This document shows, in pieces, positions 33,501 to 44,659 of a stretch of 64,000 nucleotides of DNA (positions within the stretch are counted from its first letter, which is position 1; every line of letters starts with the position of its first letter). The DNA lies in NCBI GenBank assembly GCA_022495005.1, contig JAGYXB010001948.1:620001-684000 (forward strand), read 5' to 3'. This stretch comes from Rhyacophila brunnea. Taxonomy: Eukaryota > Arthropoda > Insecta > Trichoptera > Rhyacophilidae. The notes under the pieces are model-generated. The model searched no databases. It was not told the DNA's origin and saw only the letters and a list, made by a program, of their open reading frames with translations. Made by a program: the position numbers and the translations under genes.

Positions 33501-36500
33501 AGGTGAGGAAGTTCTCATTCCGAGAATTTCGATGATCCCAACCGATATGCCGTTTGAGTTTAAACGAATTCAATTTTCAATTCGTCTTGCATTCGGTATG
33601 ACGATCAACAAATTACAAGACCAATCCTTGAGTGTTTGTGGCCTGAATCTATAAAATGAATGTTTCTCTCACGGTCAATAAAATTGTACGTAACATGTTC
33701 ATGTGTCGGCAAACCATCTGCTTTGTTCGTTTTCGAACCTGACAACAAAACGAAAAATGTTGTATATTACAAAGTGCTTCAATGAAGGGAATCGACCCGA
33801 GTGCAACCCATCCAGCAAATAGTTTAACAGAAAGTAGTGCAACAATGCTACGCGAATCATTTCGATTCGCTTCAATAAAGCAAATGCCTTGCTGCCACGT
33901 GAATTACATTCTTTTTTTCTTTTGACCATGTCCGATCCTAATCGGATCATATAGGCCTCCACAGAGTAGAGGTTTGTATTACCAGATTTTATTTTTACGA
34001 GAAATGGATGTCAGCCACTTGCTCAACCTATTAGGACCATACTCTGACTCATGCACAAATTGAAAAACAATATGTGAACTTGCCAGACCCAGGATTCGAA
34101 CCTGGGACCCTCGACACTATAGACCGGCGCTTAATCCACGCGGTCATCGTGTGTGTACAGTGTGTACAGTTAAATGTAATTAAAATACTTTTCATTTTGA
34201 TTTGATTTTGCACATTTATTGAACTTATTCATTTTGAGTATTCATTTTAACCTAATAAAAAACTGAATTTAATTCAGCTAATAAGGTAACACAAGATTAT
34301 TGATTCTGAGGCGGTACGAAGTTCGCCGGGTCAGCTAGTCTGATATAAATCAAAACAGCTGGTATATGTAGCTGAAAGAAAAAGGGATTTTTTGCCGCGA
34401 CATAGGCACCATAGGTCATAAAAGTTAAAAATATAAATTATTATATACGTAATTCATTCTTTATTTTATTCACATTCTCCTGTATCGCTACAATTAATTA
34501 ATTAATTGAATTATTCAAATTGAGTTAGATAGGTAGCATTTATTCTATATTATTAACAAATTAAAATACTATTATTAAATATGGTGTTTATTTTCCAGAT
34601 CGTATCAAAAAGTCAGCACCAAGCCGAATCGTAAACGTGTCTTCGGCTGCACACAAGTATTATCCTTTAGATTTGAAAAATCTCGCCATGAATAATGTTA
34701 TGTCAGAGATTAAAATTTACGCCAATACCAAACTCTGCAACGTTTTGTTCGCGAACGAATTGGCTTCAAGATTACAAGGAACAGGTAAATGGTAAAACAT
34801 GATTTATGTGGTCTTGTTGTTATAAACTAGTGGGTTACAAACTGCTATGTTTGATGGCATCCTTTGTTTAAAGATTATTTCAAGACGTAGGTATATTGTG
34901 AGTTGTCGTTCGGAAGTCAAGGTAATGTTTGCGAAAAGAGAATAAAATTTTAAATTTTGTTATCGCATGAAGGAAACATCCTACGAATTGCCGTGTTTAT
35001 GAATCAGCATTAACTTTATAGCTTATGGACTTTTTTCAGAACCTGTTTCTTCTTTAAGTATTATACTAATAGACTACCTATTAGCACTGCACATTATGTG
35101 TCTTGGTTAATCAGGATTCAAATCCGAGGTGGATAATATTTCCAATTTTTGCCATATAATTAGTACCTAGGTTCCTAGGTACGCACCGATTGTGTGAATT
35201 AGATTGAGATAAACATAAAAGATTCAACTAACGTTTTTAGGTATTTTGAGTAGTGCATGGAAACTAGTCCTAAATATTTCAAATTTCAATTTGCTAAAGT
35301 AATCCACGTTACGTTCGGTATAGTTCCCATTTTATTTACTTAAATTATTACTAATATTATTAAATTTCTGTTATGAAAAGGGAACCAACTGAAAAGTATC
35401 TGTCATAGGCAGTATTAAAGTATGAAAGTATCAGAAGAGGCAAGAGGTCAAGGCTTCTTTGATGATATGGAGTATATACTCTATCTTTACCTAAAGTTAT
35501 TAAAGATATACAAATATTTATTTGCAGTTTGATATTTTATGATAGATAAATAGTTAACCACTTTGCAAGTAGTGTGGAATAATATAAAAGAGAATCATTT
35601 GTTGGTTCCTTTATGGGAAATAGTTTCTAGTGATTGTTTGTATGGAAAATATCATAAAGTAAAAAGGAACCAACTGTATTATTGATTAATATAGCTATAT
35701 TACCTACTGTATTTTATATTAATTTTATAGTAATAGAGATGTATCGATACTAGTCACAAGATTATTATTTATAAGAATAGTTTTAATGTTCACAATATTA
35801 ACATAAAGTATTTAAAAATATGTATATACTATGAAGCTCAATGTCTCCATTCAGCAATTTTTCAGTTGGGTCCTTTGTGTGTGTTTATCTCAATCTAATT
35901 GTGATATTAACCGTTTTCTATGAGCTACAGAATGACTTCGATATCAACCAGAAACCAACAGCTTAATATTTGCAAAGAGAGAAATGTATTTTCCGACAGA
36001 GGCTGTGTTTTTATGGTAGATTTTTGACCGCAACCAGCTCCTTTTTGTAACTCACGGGACTCACGTATATAATGCGAAAACTTTACGGTGATAGGCGGCG
36101 GTTTCGAGAACTACATGGCCTCTTCTCGCGTTTCAGTACTCTCAATACTTCGAAATCGAAAACCATAGACAAGATCTCTACGAGCGCCGCCGCCAGTTCT
36201 CACGTTAAAGATTTAGCAGTCTACTAACTGGTATTCTACAATAATTTCATGATGGGTGCAGAAAAAGCGATATGCAATTATAATAGGTATCGTCAGCTAG
36301 CATTAAAACAGTAGGTACCAATACTAATACCACTGTGAATTGTTTATGCCGTACCTATGATGCCATTGATTTCACTATAAGCTCATATTAATATAATAGA
36401 ATGGGTTTAGTGGCTTGATTTGGACTTCCACCGAATAAATAATATTATTTAATAATTACTAATGAATAAAACACAATATAATACCACCACAAAAAATCAC

Positions 36501-39500
36501 TTAGATCAAGATTGACTTGAAGATTCACATACCTAACGTTAACAGTTGGTACGTATTAATACCGAGATGAAAGGTGAAAGTGATTGAGTTACTTTTTCAA
36601 GCGAGATAGAAAAAAGGTAATTTCGTTTTGCATTTATTGGGCGATAAATATGGCTGTGTTGTGTATTAAATTATGACATAACGATATGTATTCCGAATGA
36701 AATTGGGTCCATTTTAAACGAGTTTTTTGCATTACCAAAAAGTTTTTTTTGGATTATGTGGGTCATGTTAACCCTCTCTCTCGTGTACGGAAATGTGTTG
36801 TAATATGTTCACACTGCGGAAGTCATATCCGATGTATTAGTCAATATTATAATACAATTACAGTATTCATAATATGTAATTAATTTACTACCTACCAGTA
36901 AAGTTAATCGATACCCATTTGACTTTTTACAGGTGTCACTGCAAACAGCCTTCATCCAGGTATTGTAACAACTGATATGGTAAGGGAAGCTCCACTTCCC
37001 ATACAAATTGCCTGGAAGGCAGTTATCGCTTTATTCTTCAAGGTGATTTTAATTAATTATTTTGTTGTTATTTAGAGAAAAGTTTCCCGAGTTTACCAGA
37101 ATTTTTCCACGGTACGCAAAACCCGAATCTAAAGACCACTTGTTTTCTTTCAGTAAAGATATTTGAATAAGGGCTACTCTGTAAACCACTGTGGTGGATG
37201 CTTTATTAGTAACCCAATTAGAAACTTTGCAACCAAAATAAAAAAGGAAACGGATTCAATTTCTGATTGATTGTAAAATATTTCAACATAATATTATTAA
37301 CAAATATTATTATTAACAAGTGTGCTAATTATTTAATATTATTTATGCCCACTGATTCCCAACCGGGGGTCGGCGAGCTGCGTCAGGATCTCCGTGAGAA
37401 TTCTCTAAAGCTTGCGAAAAAAGTAAACTTAAAACCATTTTGGTTACAGAGAAAAAATATGTAACGTGACCTATTTTAAAGAATGAAGCATTTTAAATAT
37501 AATATATTTTGGTTAGATATCGTGTCATAAATATTACTGCAGTACTTACTTAGTGGAAGTATAACTGGTGAGGGAAATTTTGAAACAGTAAGGAATAAAG
37601 GGATTCGGTTTTCTGTAATGACTGAGCCGCCTACTACGCACTGCTCGTTTTATTTTTAACAGTTTAAGCAAAGCATGCATTTTTTCTACAACATGTGTGA
37701 TATATTGGGCTGTTAATTTTTTTTCGACCATATCCGATCCTAATAAGATCATAATATGAGCCTCTACAGAGTACAGGTTTGTATTAACAGATTTTGTTTT
37801 TTACGAGAAATGGATGTCAGCCACTTGCTCAACCTATTAGGGTTATTACATACCCTGACTCACACACAAATTGAAAAACAATATGTGTACTTGCCAGACC
37901 CAGGATTCGAACCTGGGACCCACGGCGTGATAGTCCAACGCTTAAGCCGCGCGGCCACCGTCGGCGTCGAAATGGGCTGCTCATTAATTTTGGGTAAATA
38001 ATATGCCAACACAACCGGTGTATCAAAATTTTCGCTTGCATCGTATTAAATAATTTGTGACTATATTAAAAATAATTTATGCATACTGTTTAATAGGTAC
38101 GTATTCTATAGGTATGTTTTTTCATCTGGACTTTAATATATGTGTGACCAGGTAGGGGTTCCCGATTTTTTTATCTATCTATCTAGGGTGTATAATTATT
38201 ATGTGAATAATTGAAACCCTATCTGCAGAATCTCTATACGAATTTATCATAACCTTGCTGTCCTGTTTCATTGCTAGAAGTCGCACCTAAGTTATAATAT
38301 TGCTCTGAGTTATAAACAAAGACGCAAACCTTACTCGTAAGCTGCAGTGTAGTGGTTTCCAAACATTATGTTACTACGCCTCCCTTTAAAAAATTACAAA
38401 TAAGTAAAACAAAAAATGAAAAAAACTTACCCAATTGACAAAATAATAACAAGGTTTTACTATATTTTTAATGCGATGGACGTGCTTGTTTATTAGCACA
38501 CAAATATAAAAAAAATCTAGGTGTCATTGAGGAGAGTGCCACTAAGAGCTCTTTTTCTACTAATAAACGGGTTCGATATTTGGATTTCATTGCAGCTAAT
38601 GCAGAAAATCCCGTTTCGCGTACATAATAATATGATGTTATGAATGGAAGCAGTACTTGGATTACTTTGCTTGATATTAGATTCTTATAATAGGTAGTTA
38701 GTGTTATATTAGTATCATATTCTTCACTTCAATTCAACCGAAATTTTACTATGGTTTCACTCTGAATTTTTTATTTCAATGAAGTACCTATCGCAAGATA
38801 ATTCAATCAATTTTTCTTTTTAAATAGTAACCAATCCAAATTCATCTTGCTAATTGACAAATGGATTCTGTATCCACGCGAACTTTGTAAAATCGTGATT
38901 GAATCGAACTGATTTTTTTGTAATTTTGATTTTCATAGCTCCAATTTTTTATGGATGCTTTCACTTTGTATTTTTGAAACAGTGAATGCATTTGTGGTCC
39001 TTGTAGTGATTTATTCAAAACACACAATTATCTAAAAACAAAATCAACCAAATAGGGAACTTTAACATTAAAGTTATCGTTCCTAAACAGATTTGCCTCT
39101 TTATTATGATTGTCATCAAGACAAATTGCAACCTTTTAGAGTTCAAACACCCTTTGAACCACTTTTGCATGAGACAGCCAGCGCACTTCACAATCGTATA
39201 TAAGTATCTATAATTAGCTTCCATATCTTCACACAGCTTTGCAAACAAGCTAAATTTTAAAGGACTCTTTTTCTAACTAACAAGCGGCCGTTTTATGAAT
39301 TATGCACGGGCAAACTGCAAACTTGTGGTTACATTTCTGTTTAAGTTTACGTGCCTCCCTTTGCACTAGCCCGCGCCCCAGTTTGGAAATCGCTGCTGTA
39401 GTGTAATATTTACTAGCGACATCTGCTGACGATATTACGAGACATGAAATATTAAAAAAAAACAGTTTAATAAACAATTAATAATTACTTTCGATTGAAC

Positions 39501-39833
39501 ATAAGTGGGTTTAGTACATTTTTTTTAAAAGTGCAAATATAGGTTGGTACATAATGTTATATTATACACCTTTTGTTTTATGATGGATGATACGTTTGTG
39601 TAAAAGGTAATTAATTTACTGTATTAATGTGTTAACAGACTGCATGGGAAGGAGCACAGACGAATATATATTTGTGTGTTTCACCGGACTTAAAAAATGT
39701 ATCTGGAGAATACTTTGCGGACTGCAAAAGAGCCAGAATGTCTTGGAGAGCTAGGGATGCCGAAACAGCAATGAAGCTCTGGGCTCTAAGCGAAGAGGCT
39801 GTCAAATTGCAACCACATGAAAAACATTACTGA
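27540..39833 (+). CDS. SDR-B: retinol-dehydrogenase-like short-chain dehydrogenase, six exons
   Basis: Exons 27540-27699, 30573-30703, 31237-31435, 34599-34784, 36933-37042 and 39639-39833 give 326 codons plus stop. Exons 2, 3 and 4 have exactly the lengths of those in SDR-A and SDR-C (131, 199, 186 nt). Seen: a strong N-terminal hydrophobic segment (about residues 2-24), TGANSGIG (49-56), VCRD, NNAG (128-131), Ser179, and an intact Tyr204-A-N-T-Lys208 active site, then HPG in exon 5. The family are NADP(H)-dependent retinoid/lipid carbonyl reductases or alcohol dehydrogenases of the ER or mitochondrial membrane; the substrate here is not determinable. Introns are swollen by transposons: a TTAA fold-back and a hAT fragment (intron 1), a Helitron (intron 3), a TIR element (intron 4), a SINE and a hAT remnant (intron 5). 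The start ATG is the first in frame and precedes the hydrophobic anchor directly. Confidence 0.9.
27875..29267. mobile_element. TTAA-flanked long fold-back element 2 (1393 bp) in SDR-B intron 1
   Basis: Left TTAA-GGGGGGACATGCTCGTCG and the right end is its exact inverse. Arms of about 690 bp meet at a T-rich loop (about 28555-28590) flanked by GTTTGAACATGTACC and its complement. Same family as 21738-22793 (shared cctctcgctctaatgtttta) but a different subfamily at the tips. Transcribed as part of the SDR-B pre-mRNA if the gene is expressed. Confidence 0.88.
29290..29731 (+). pseudogene. hAT transposase C-terminal (dimerisation) fragment
   Basis: The frame 29357-29731 contains F-H-C-M-K-K-V-A-F-A-L-S-S-V-F-G and Y-C-E-Q-I-F-S-V-M-K, then a N-R-L-T segment. 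This is the usual order of the hAT family C-terminal dimerisation region as seen in ZBED/GTF2I-repeat-like transposase derivatives. The upstream catalytic part is missing and the tail degenerates into a tyrosine-rich repeat. It lies in SDR-B intron 1, directly after the fold-back element. Confidence 0.7.
29732..30572 (+). other. SDR-B intron 1, distal part
   Basis: No further elements seen. The - strand frame 30209-30532 has no domain. Confidence 0.4.
32064..33651 (+). pseudogene. Helitron Pif1-like helicase remnant (copy 2)
   Basis: Pieces in order: PPELWNKYKDDMSEYILHR and GMPTPHRGMNDAF (32064-32492), a stop where copy 3 has Leu (TTA to TAA at about 32491), then helicase core fragments (32525-32812), and the C-terminal IPRISMIPTDMPFEFKRIQF and FGMTINKLQ-Q-S (33439-33651) of Pif1-type helicases. 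Compared with copy 3, ten bases (gggaagacat) are missing at about 32520, removing the Walker A GKT and shifting frame. Several more frame breaks lie at 32.8-33.4 kb. Confidence 0.85.
33907..34154 (-). repeat. tRNA-derived SINE inside Helitron 2
   Basis: Read on the - strand: tRNA head with B box GGTTCGAATCC, body with CCTAATAGGTTGAGCAAGTG and CATCCATTTCTCGTAAAA. Same position and orientation in the Helitron as in copies 1 and 3. Confidence 0.82.
35197..35900. mobile_element. TIR element (about 704 bp) in SDR-B intron 4
   Basis: An 18-bp exact inverted pair, AATTAGATTGAGATAAAC, at 35197-35214 and 35883-35900, with similarity continuing inward (cccaactgaaaa). Interior has repeats of ggaaccaactg. 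No frame, no TSD settled. Confidence 0.6.
36060..36225. repeat. GC-rich inverted segment in SDR-B intron 4
   Basis: aactttacggtga-ggcggcggt (about 36079-36113) and, inverted, ctttaacgtgagaactggcggcgg (about 36186-36212). GC content is markedly above the surroundings. Possibly a small TIR insert; ends not resolved. Confidence 0.35.
37715..37962 (-). repeat. tRNA-derived SINE in SDR-B intron 5
   Basis: Read on the - strand: A-box-like GGCCGCGCGGCTTAAGCG, B box GGTTCGAATCC, then the body TAATAGGTTGAGCAAGTGGC and a T-rich junction. Stand-alone copy outside a Helitron. Confidence 0.85.
38350..39395 (-). mobile_element. hAT (ZBED-like) element remnant, 1046 bp, with 8-bp TSD
   Basis: Termini TAGTGGTTTCCAAAC (left) and, reverse-complemented, CAGCGATTTCCAAAC (right) flanked by ctgcagtg (38342-38349) and ctgtagtg (39396-39403), 7/8 match. 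On the - strand, fragments such as F-A-K-L-C-E-D-M and V-L-N-K-S-L-Q-G-P recall the ZBED5/GTF2I-repeat-type hAT transposase (EKLCEDM, LNLSLQG). The frame is broken throughout. Sits antisense in SDR-B intron 5. Confidence 0.8.
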
Positions 39834-40486
39834 GTGCCATTTGAAGAAGACAAAGTTTGTTTGTAATATTTATAAGATGAAAATGCTGTAGGTAGTTAAT
39901 TTTATTTGCTGTTACTTATAGTAAAATATAATTTATAACAACACAACTATTGTTGTTGTCTATTTTTATTGCCTTTTTCACATATTATTGTATAAGAAAT
40001 GAACAATATCGGTTTCGTCCATATATTTCAACTAATCTTGATTAGTTGAAAAATATATCTTACCAGATTGGTTATTTCTTAAAAAAAAGGAAAAGAAAAT
40101 ATGATAACGATAATAATATGTGTGGTGATTTATGTTAACAAAGATGTTATTAGAAAATGTCTCCATTTATTTACTAGAATGTGATACGTTGTGGTTATGT
40201 CATATGTGGGTACCTATATCAAGTAGGTATCTTAGTTCTCTGAATCATTCATCTGAATCCTGTCACATTCGAATAAAAAATGTTATTTTACATATATTGG
40301 AATATTTTTTTCAATATTGTTGTGTTATACTATACTATAATATAAACGTAAGAAAACCTTAGTTACGTGTATATCAAATGCTGTCTTTTCATTTAAAAAA
40401 ACATACTCGAACTAAGAAAATTCTATAGATATGTACAAATATAATATTATTATTTAATGTGTAAAGTTGTAACTATATACTAATAC

Positions 40487-40492
40487 AATAAA
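40487..40492 (+). terminator. Candidate poly(A) signal downstream of SDR-B
   Basis: AATAAA within aataaataaa, about 650 nt past the SDR-B stop. Another AATAAA lies at 40272. Neither can be chosen from sequence alone. Confidence 0.25.
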
Positions 40493-40896
40493 TAAATTTA
40501 ACATTGTATATAACGTTGTATAGGCTCGACATTTAGATATTAGTTAAATCGAGCACTGTTATAATTGTTATAATGCACTTTTTGAAATGCAACAGTCAAT
40601 TTAACACGTACCTACCTACCTAATAATTATGTTACTTGTTAATCGATATATTTGTTATGTTAGATATTTTGTATTTTGTTTAATTAAATATTTAAATAGA
40701 TATCGTATGAGTGAAATGTGAATATTGTAAGTATATACATATTAATAAATAGTTTATAAATGTTAATAAAATAATACAAAAGCGGATTGTTTTATATTAT
40801 CGTCATTGTGTCATAATAACATTGTAACCTATCAGAGTATTGCTATATTCAATTTGGCTGTAGCTTAATCAAACGGCATATAATAATATGTATATA

Positions 40897-41483
40897 CACC
40901 GGATCCTCTTTTTGCACGGGGGATACGTTCCAAAGACTACCGTGCAAAACAAAACCGTGTAAAAAAAGTTAAGGTGCCCATACAAAAATGGTAGATAGGT
41001 TCCATTACTTAAAATCAACTCAAAATACGAAATTCTTGAACTCAAAAATAAATCAAATTTATTTATTATTTATACATTAAAATATTTATACATATAAATA
41101 CAAAGTGCCCGTTTACTGCTGTTTTTTCTAGTGAAAAATCACTCTCGTCGCTGAAAATATTTAATGACGCTGACGCCGAAGCACGCGGCGCGTCTCTTGT
41201 ATAGAACCCAAAGTGACTGAATAGTGGCGCCATGTATGTATGTATGTATGTCTGGGCGGCATTCGGTGAAAACATATGTATGCACCAGTGGCGTGCGGTC
41301 CATTGCAAAGCATTTTTTTTGATGAATATGTACATACATACGTATTTTTATTCATTTTAGTTTTTTTAAACCGTGTTGAAACAAAAAAAACAATGTAAAT
41401 AAAAGATAATAAAATATAATCGGTACTTTTCGTGTTATTTCGAAACCGTGCAAAAAAAATCCGTGCAAAAAGAGGATCGGGTG
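40897..41483. mobile_element. pogo/mariner-like MITE, 587 bp, TA target
   Basis: Left CACCGGATCCTCTTTTTGCA and right, reverse-complemented, CACCCGATCCTCTTTTTGCA, with TA at 40895-40896 and 41484-41485. Subterminal ccgtgcaaaa repeats. A CATG/TATG microsatellite-like stretch lies near 41233-41252. No credible transposase frame; the - strand frames at 41066-41517 carry no known motif. Confidence 0.78.
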
Positions 41484-42299
41484 TACTCGTATATAGTACT
41501 TGCACAAAGTTGCTCATATATACTATATAATAATGTAAACTTGTAAACCATCAGGTTACCTAACTGAAATATTAATACAGATATTATTTTCCTTCAATAA
41601 TAATAATACAATTAAAAAAAGTCATGAGAAGCTTTATTACTTATACTTATACTATTAACTCACTATCTTCTATATTTAATATCTGAAAGTTTTTCATCGC
41701 AGTTTATCCGGACTAAATGCTCCGAGCCGACACACAGATTAATGTCGATCAATGCAAAATAAATGAGATTAATTTGTAGTTTAATTCACGACAAAATGTG
41801 AGCATTTGAAGTTCTCTATACATTGTCATATATATAAATAAATACAATGCAATGGAATAAAATAGATAAATTGATTTTTTACATAATTATGTTGCATTCC
41901 TTTACCAACCGGTAACATTGGTAACTTGGTAACAGAACAACAAAATTGTCCGAACACGACTTCAAAAATATCTCGATTTTAATTCGAAATTCATCGATAA
42001 AATCTACATTTTTAACAAATCATCTGATAGTGGTGACGATAGTCTTAAAATGGGAGGGATCGACCTCATTATCAGAAATCTAAGATCACGAAAATACGGC
42101 TCTGAATTGATAGCATTATGAGCGGCCAAATTGTCCATGTTGGTGATTTTTGATAAAACATTGCCATTCATTCCAAAAGATTACACGATCCATAAGATTA
42201 ATTAATTATCTATGCATCAAGTTGTCTCATTTTGTCCAAAATCGTATAAATAACTTAACATAATTCCAAATCGTTTTGAGACATAATCAAAGACTCACT

Positions 42300-42749
42300 T
42301 TTATAAAATATTAAATCTTACAATGACGACAGGTATTTTTCCGAAAAGTAGAAGATGCCAAAGTTATCTCCAATTCATAAGAGTAGCATAGACTCATCGT
42401 TGGAGAGTTACAAGCTATATGCATAATCTTACAATGGAGACGGGTATCTTTCCAAAAATATGGAAGATGTCAAAGGTAATCCCAGTTAATAAGAGTGGTA
42501 CCTACAGAGTCACAAGGGGATAGCTACATGCTGGTAACTATTATCTCTGTCCTAGAAAAATTTCTTGGCATGATCATGTACATCTTGATTTATTCAAAAT
42601 CTGAGTCATTTATAACGAATGAACAGCATGGATTTAAAGAAGGCCTAATAATGAAAACTTACATGGTGGTAACCAGGAATGTGTTTGATCCCATAATTCC
42701 ATTGATTCCAAGCAATTTGCATATGCCCTCAAACGGTATCATTTCTTAA
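42300..42749 (+). pseudogene. Non-LTR reverse transcriptase fragment (jockey-like order)
   Basis: Across frames: T-G-I-F-P-K-I-W-K-M-S-K-V-I-P-V-N-K-S-G (about 42438-42500), then I-S-V-L-E-K-F-L-G-M-I, and then I-T-N-E-Q-H-G-F-K-E-G. This is the conserved finger/palm start of LINE reverse transcriptases of the jockey type. The first part is present twice (also about 42320-42385, more decayed). Catalytic YADD region not present. Confidence 0.6.
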
Positions 42750-43363
42750 TGGGCTTTGATTTTGCTATAAAAATAACTTACAATGTGAATTTTAATGTGA
42801 AAAGAGATAATTTTAGCAATGATTGTTTCTCCCATGATTGATTTTGTGGCTCAACATAATGAGCGATAATTCATAAACCTACTGGCAGACGACAGTAATT
42901 TCAAAAAGAGATTTTCTATATCAAAGGCTGAGAGATTATCTTCGAGTAAAAGCGTGTAATTTACGCAAGCAAATGCACTCTTAACACATTGGCACTCCGG
43001 ACAGGAGAACAAACAGCAAATTCATTATTTTATTTTTCGTTAAGCATTTAAATAATTTAAAAAAAGATTTGTAATTTAAGAAAGGTTGCATTGTGGAACA
43101 GTTGACATACACAAATGCCAAAAAAATCGTAAGCTGGAAAAAGCTGGGTACATACGTTAGTATTACATATTGCAGACAATAGTTCCACTTCACTCAATGT
43201 GGTCCAAAGAAGTCAAATATCAAATGGTTGGACATAATATTACGATCTAATAATTATAATTCTATATATTTTTAGCATGGATACATGCTTTTGCCTTGAC
43301 CTCCCGGGCGGATTCGTTACAAAAAATTGCACAGGCGTAATGAAAAATCATGTCACAATTGTA

Positions 43364-43487
43364 GCGCGGCCGTTAGAGACGCCAGTCAGCCGCGAGCGGT
43401 ATTAAATTTCAAGCTGAGAAGTTACGCGGCCGTTAGAGACTCCAGTCGGCCGCGAGCGGTATTAAGTATTAACAAATTTCAAGCTGT
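43364..43487. repeat. GC-rich tandem duplicate (about 61-bp units)
   Basis: Two copies of GCGGCCGTTAGAGAC, AGTC-GCCGCGAGCGGTATTAA and aaatttcaagctg, the second with an extra aagtattaac. GC-rich against an AT-rich background; it ends about 20 bp before the half fold-back element. Confidence 0.75.
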
Positions 43488-43508
43488 TCTATAATTTTTC
43501 TTTAAATC

Positions 43509-44445
43509 TTAACGGCCCACATGCTCAGCGTAGGTCAAAATGAAGTTTTTAAGGTATTTTCAGAGCATAACCCTGGACATTCCTTAAAAGTTGAAGATAA
43601 TCTATTTATATAATTTTGAAGCCTTATTATCCTTTATATTTATTTTAAACATTTGATGACTGCGTGAAGTATTTTCATTATATAAAATAGTATTCTTTTA
43701 AACCTCTCGCTGTAATGTTTTAGAATATTGTCATATTTCAGTACGTCCATGTGCAGTGGTGTTAAAATTTTTTCGATTTATTAATTTTTAAACGCATTTA
43801 CAAAACCATTAGTAAAATTAATGTTAACAATATATGGTGACATATTTACGATAAAAAAATATATTTTATAAACTTTGTGATCCCAAATTTGACAAGAATT
43901 AGGCATTTTAGTATTCAAAAAATGGACACGATTAACACATTTGAAAATAAGTCTAAATTGTCATATTTCAGTACGTCCATGTGCAGTGGTGTTAAAATTT
44001 TTTCAATTTAATAATTTTTAAACGCGTTTACAAAACCATTAGTAAAATTATTGTTAACAATATATGGTGACATATTTACGATAAAAAAAAATATTTTATA
44101 ATCTTTGTGATCCCAAATTTGACAAGAATTAGGCATTTTAGTATTCAAAAAATCGACACGAATAACACATTTGAAAATAAGTCCAAAGATACTAATTATA
44201 AGCTATGGATTTGACCATTTAAATGTGATAAACAACCTACGAATAATGTTTGCTTTATAATAATTATTGACCTAAGAATAAGGTAGTATTTTTTTGAAAT
44301 ACGCAATTTCTATTGGCATTTCCCAGTGGCTAAGCTACAACATACGGCCGTAGTAATAAATTGACACACGATAAATGAAATAGGGAGTAAGATCATGTTA
44401 ACACGCGTGTTTGAACATGCACCTAACCAATTTTTTTTAAACGGT
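43509..44445. mobile_element. Half of a TTAA fold-back element with internal duplication
   Basis: Starts TTAA-CGGCCCACATGCTCAG like 21738-22793 and runs to the centre (gtttgaacatg-acctaacc), where the opposite arm is lost after aacggtac. A 230-bp stretch is duplicated in tandem (43730-43959 and 43960-44189). Confidence 0.82.
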
Positions 44446-44659
44446 ACGTAACGTACAGTGGTAAAGTCGTTTATTTTTGTAGCCTTGATAATGTGCATGA
44501 GCAGTTTTTATTAGGTATGTAAGGTAAGTTCTCTTCGTCAAGATGGTTTTCCGATATTCCATCTGAGAATAATGTACTTACTCTTATAGTTAAAAATTTA
44601 AAAAAATATATTTCCACCTTCAACACGTTTAGAATTTTTTTTATGATAAATGTAGAGTT

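Larger units (their letters stand above)
31673..34339 (+). mobile_element. Helitron copy 2 (2667 bp) in SDR-B intron 3
   Basis: Begins TCGAGTTAGTTACACC and ends GCCGGGTCAGCTAGT. Carries a decayed helicase (32064-33651) and, near the 3' end, an antisense SINE (33907-34154). It lies wholly within SDR-B intron 3 in the gene's sense direction. No Rep/HUH nuclease region was found, so it is non-autonomous. Confidence 0.87.

Noticed and set aside
31673..34339. Autonomous Helitron with Rep (HUH) nuclease
   Set aside because: No HUH motif or Rep-like frame in any of the three copies; only helicase remnants.
37880..37962. Possible tRNA genes with good B boxes (also 34080-34150, 50040-50110, 51310-51390)
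   Set aside because: Each is the head of a SINE with the same downstream body; acceptor stems do not close.
41066..41517. Three overlapping - strand frames of 66-118 codons
   Set aside because: They lie in a MITE with a TATG repeat and show no transposase motif.
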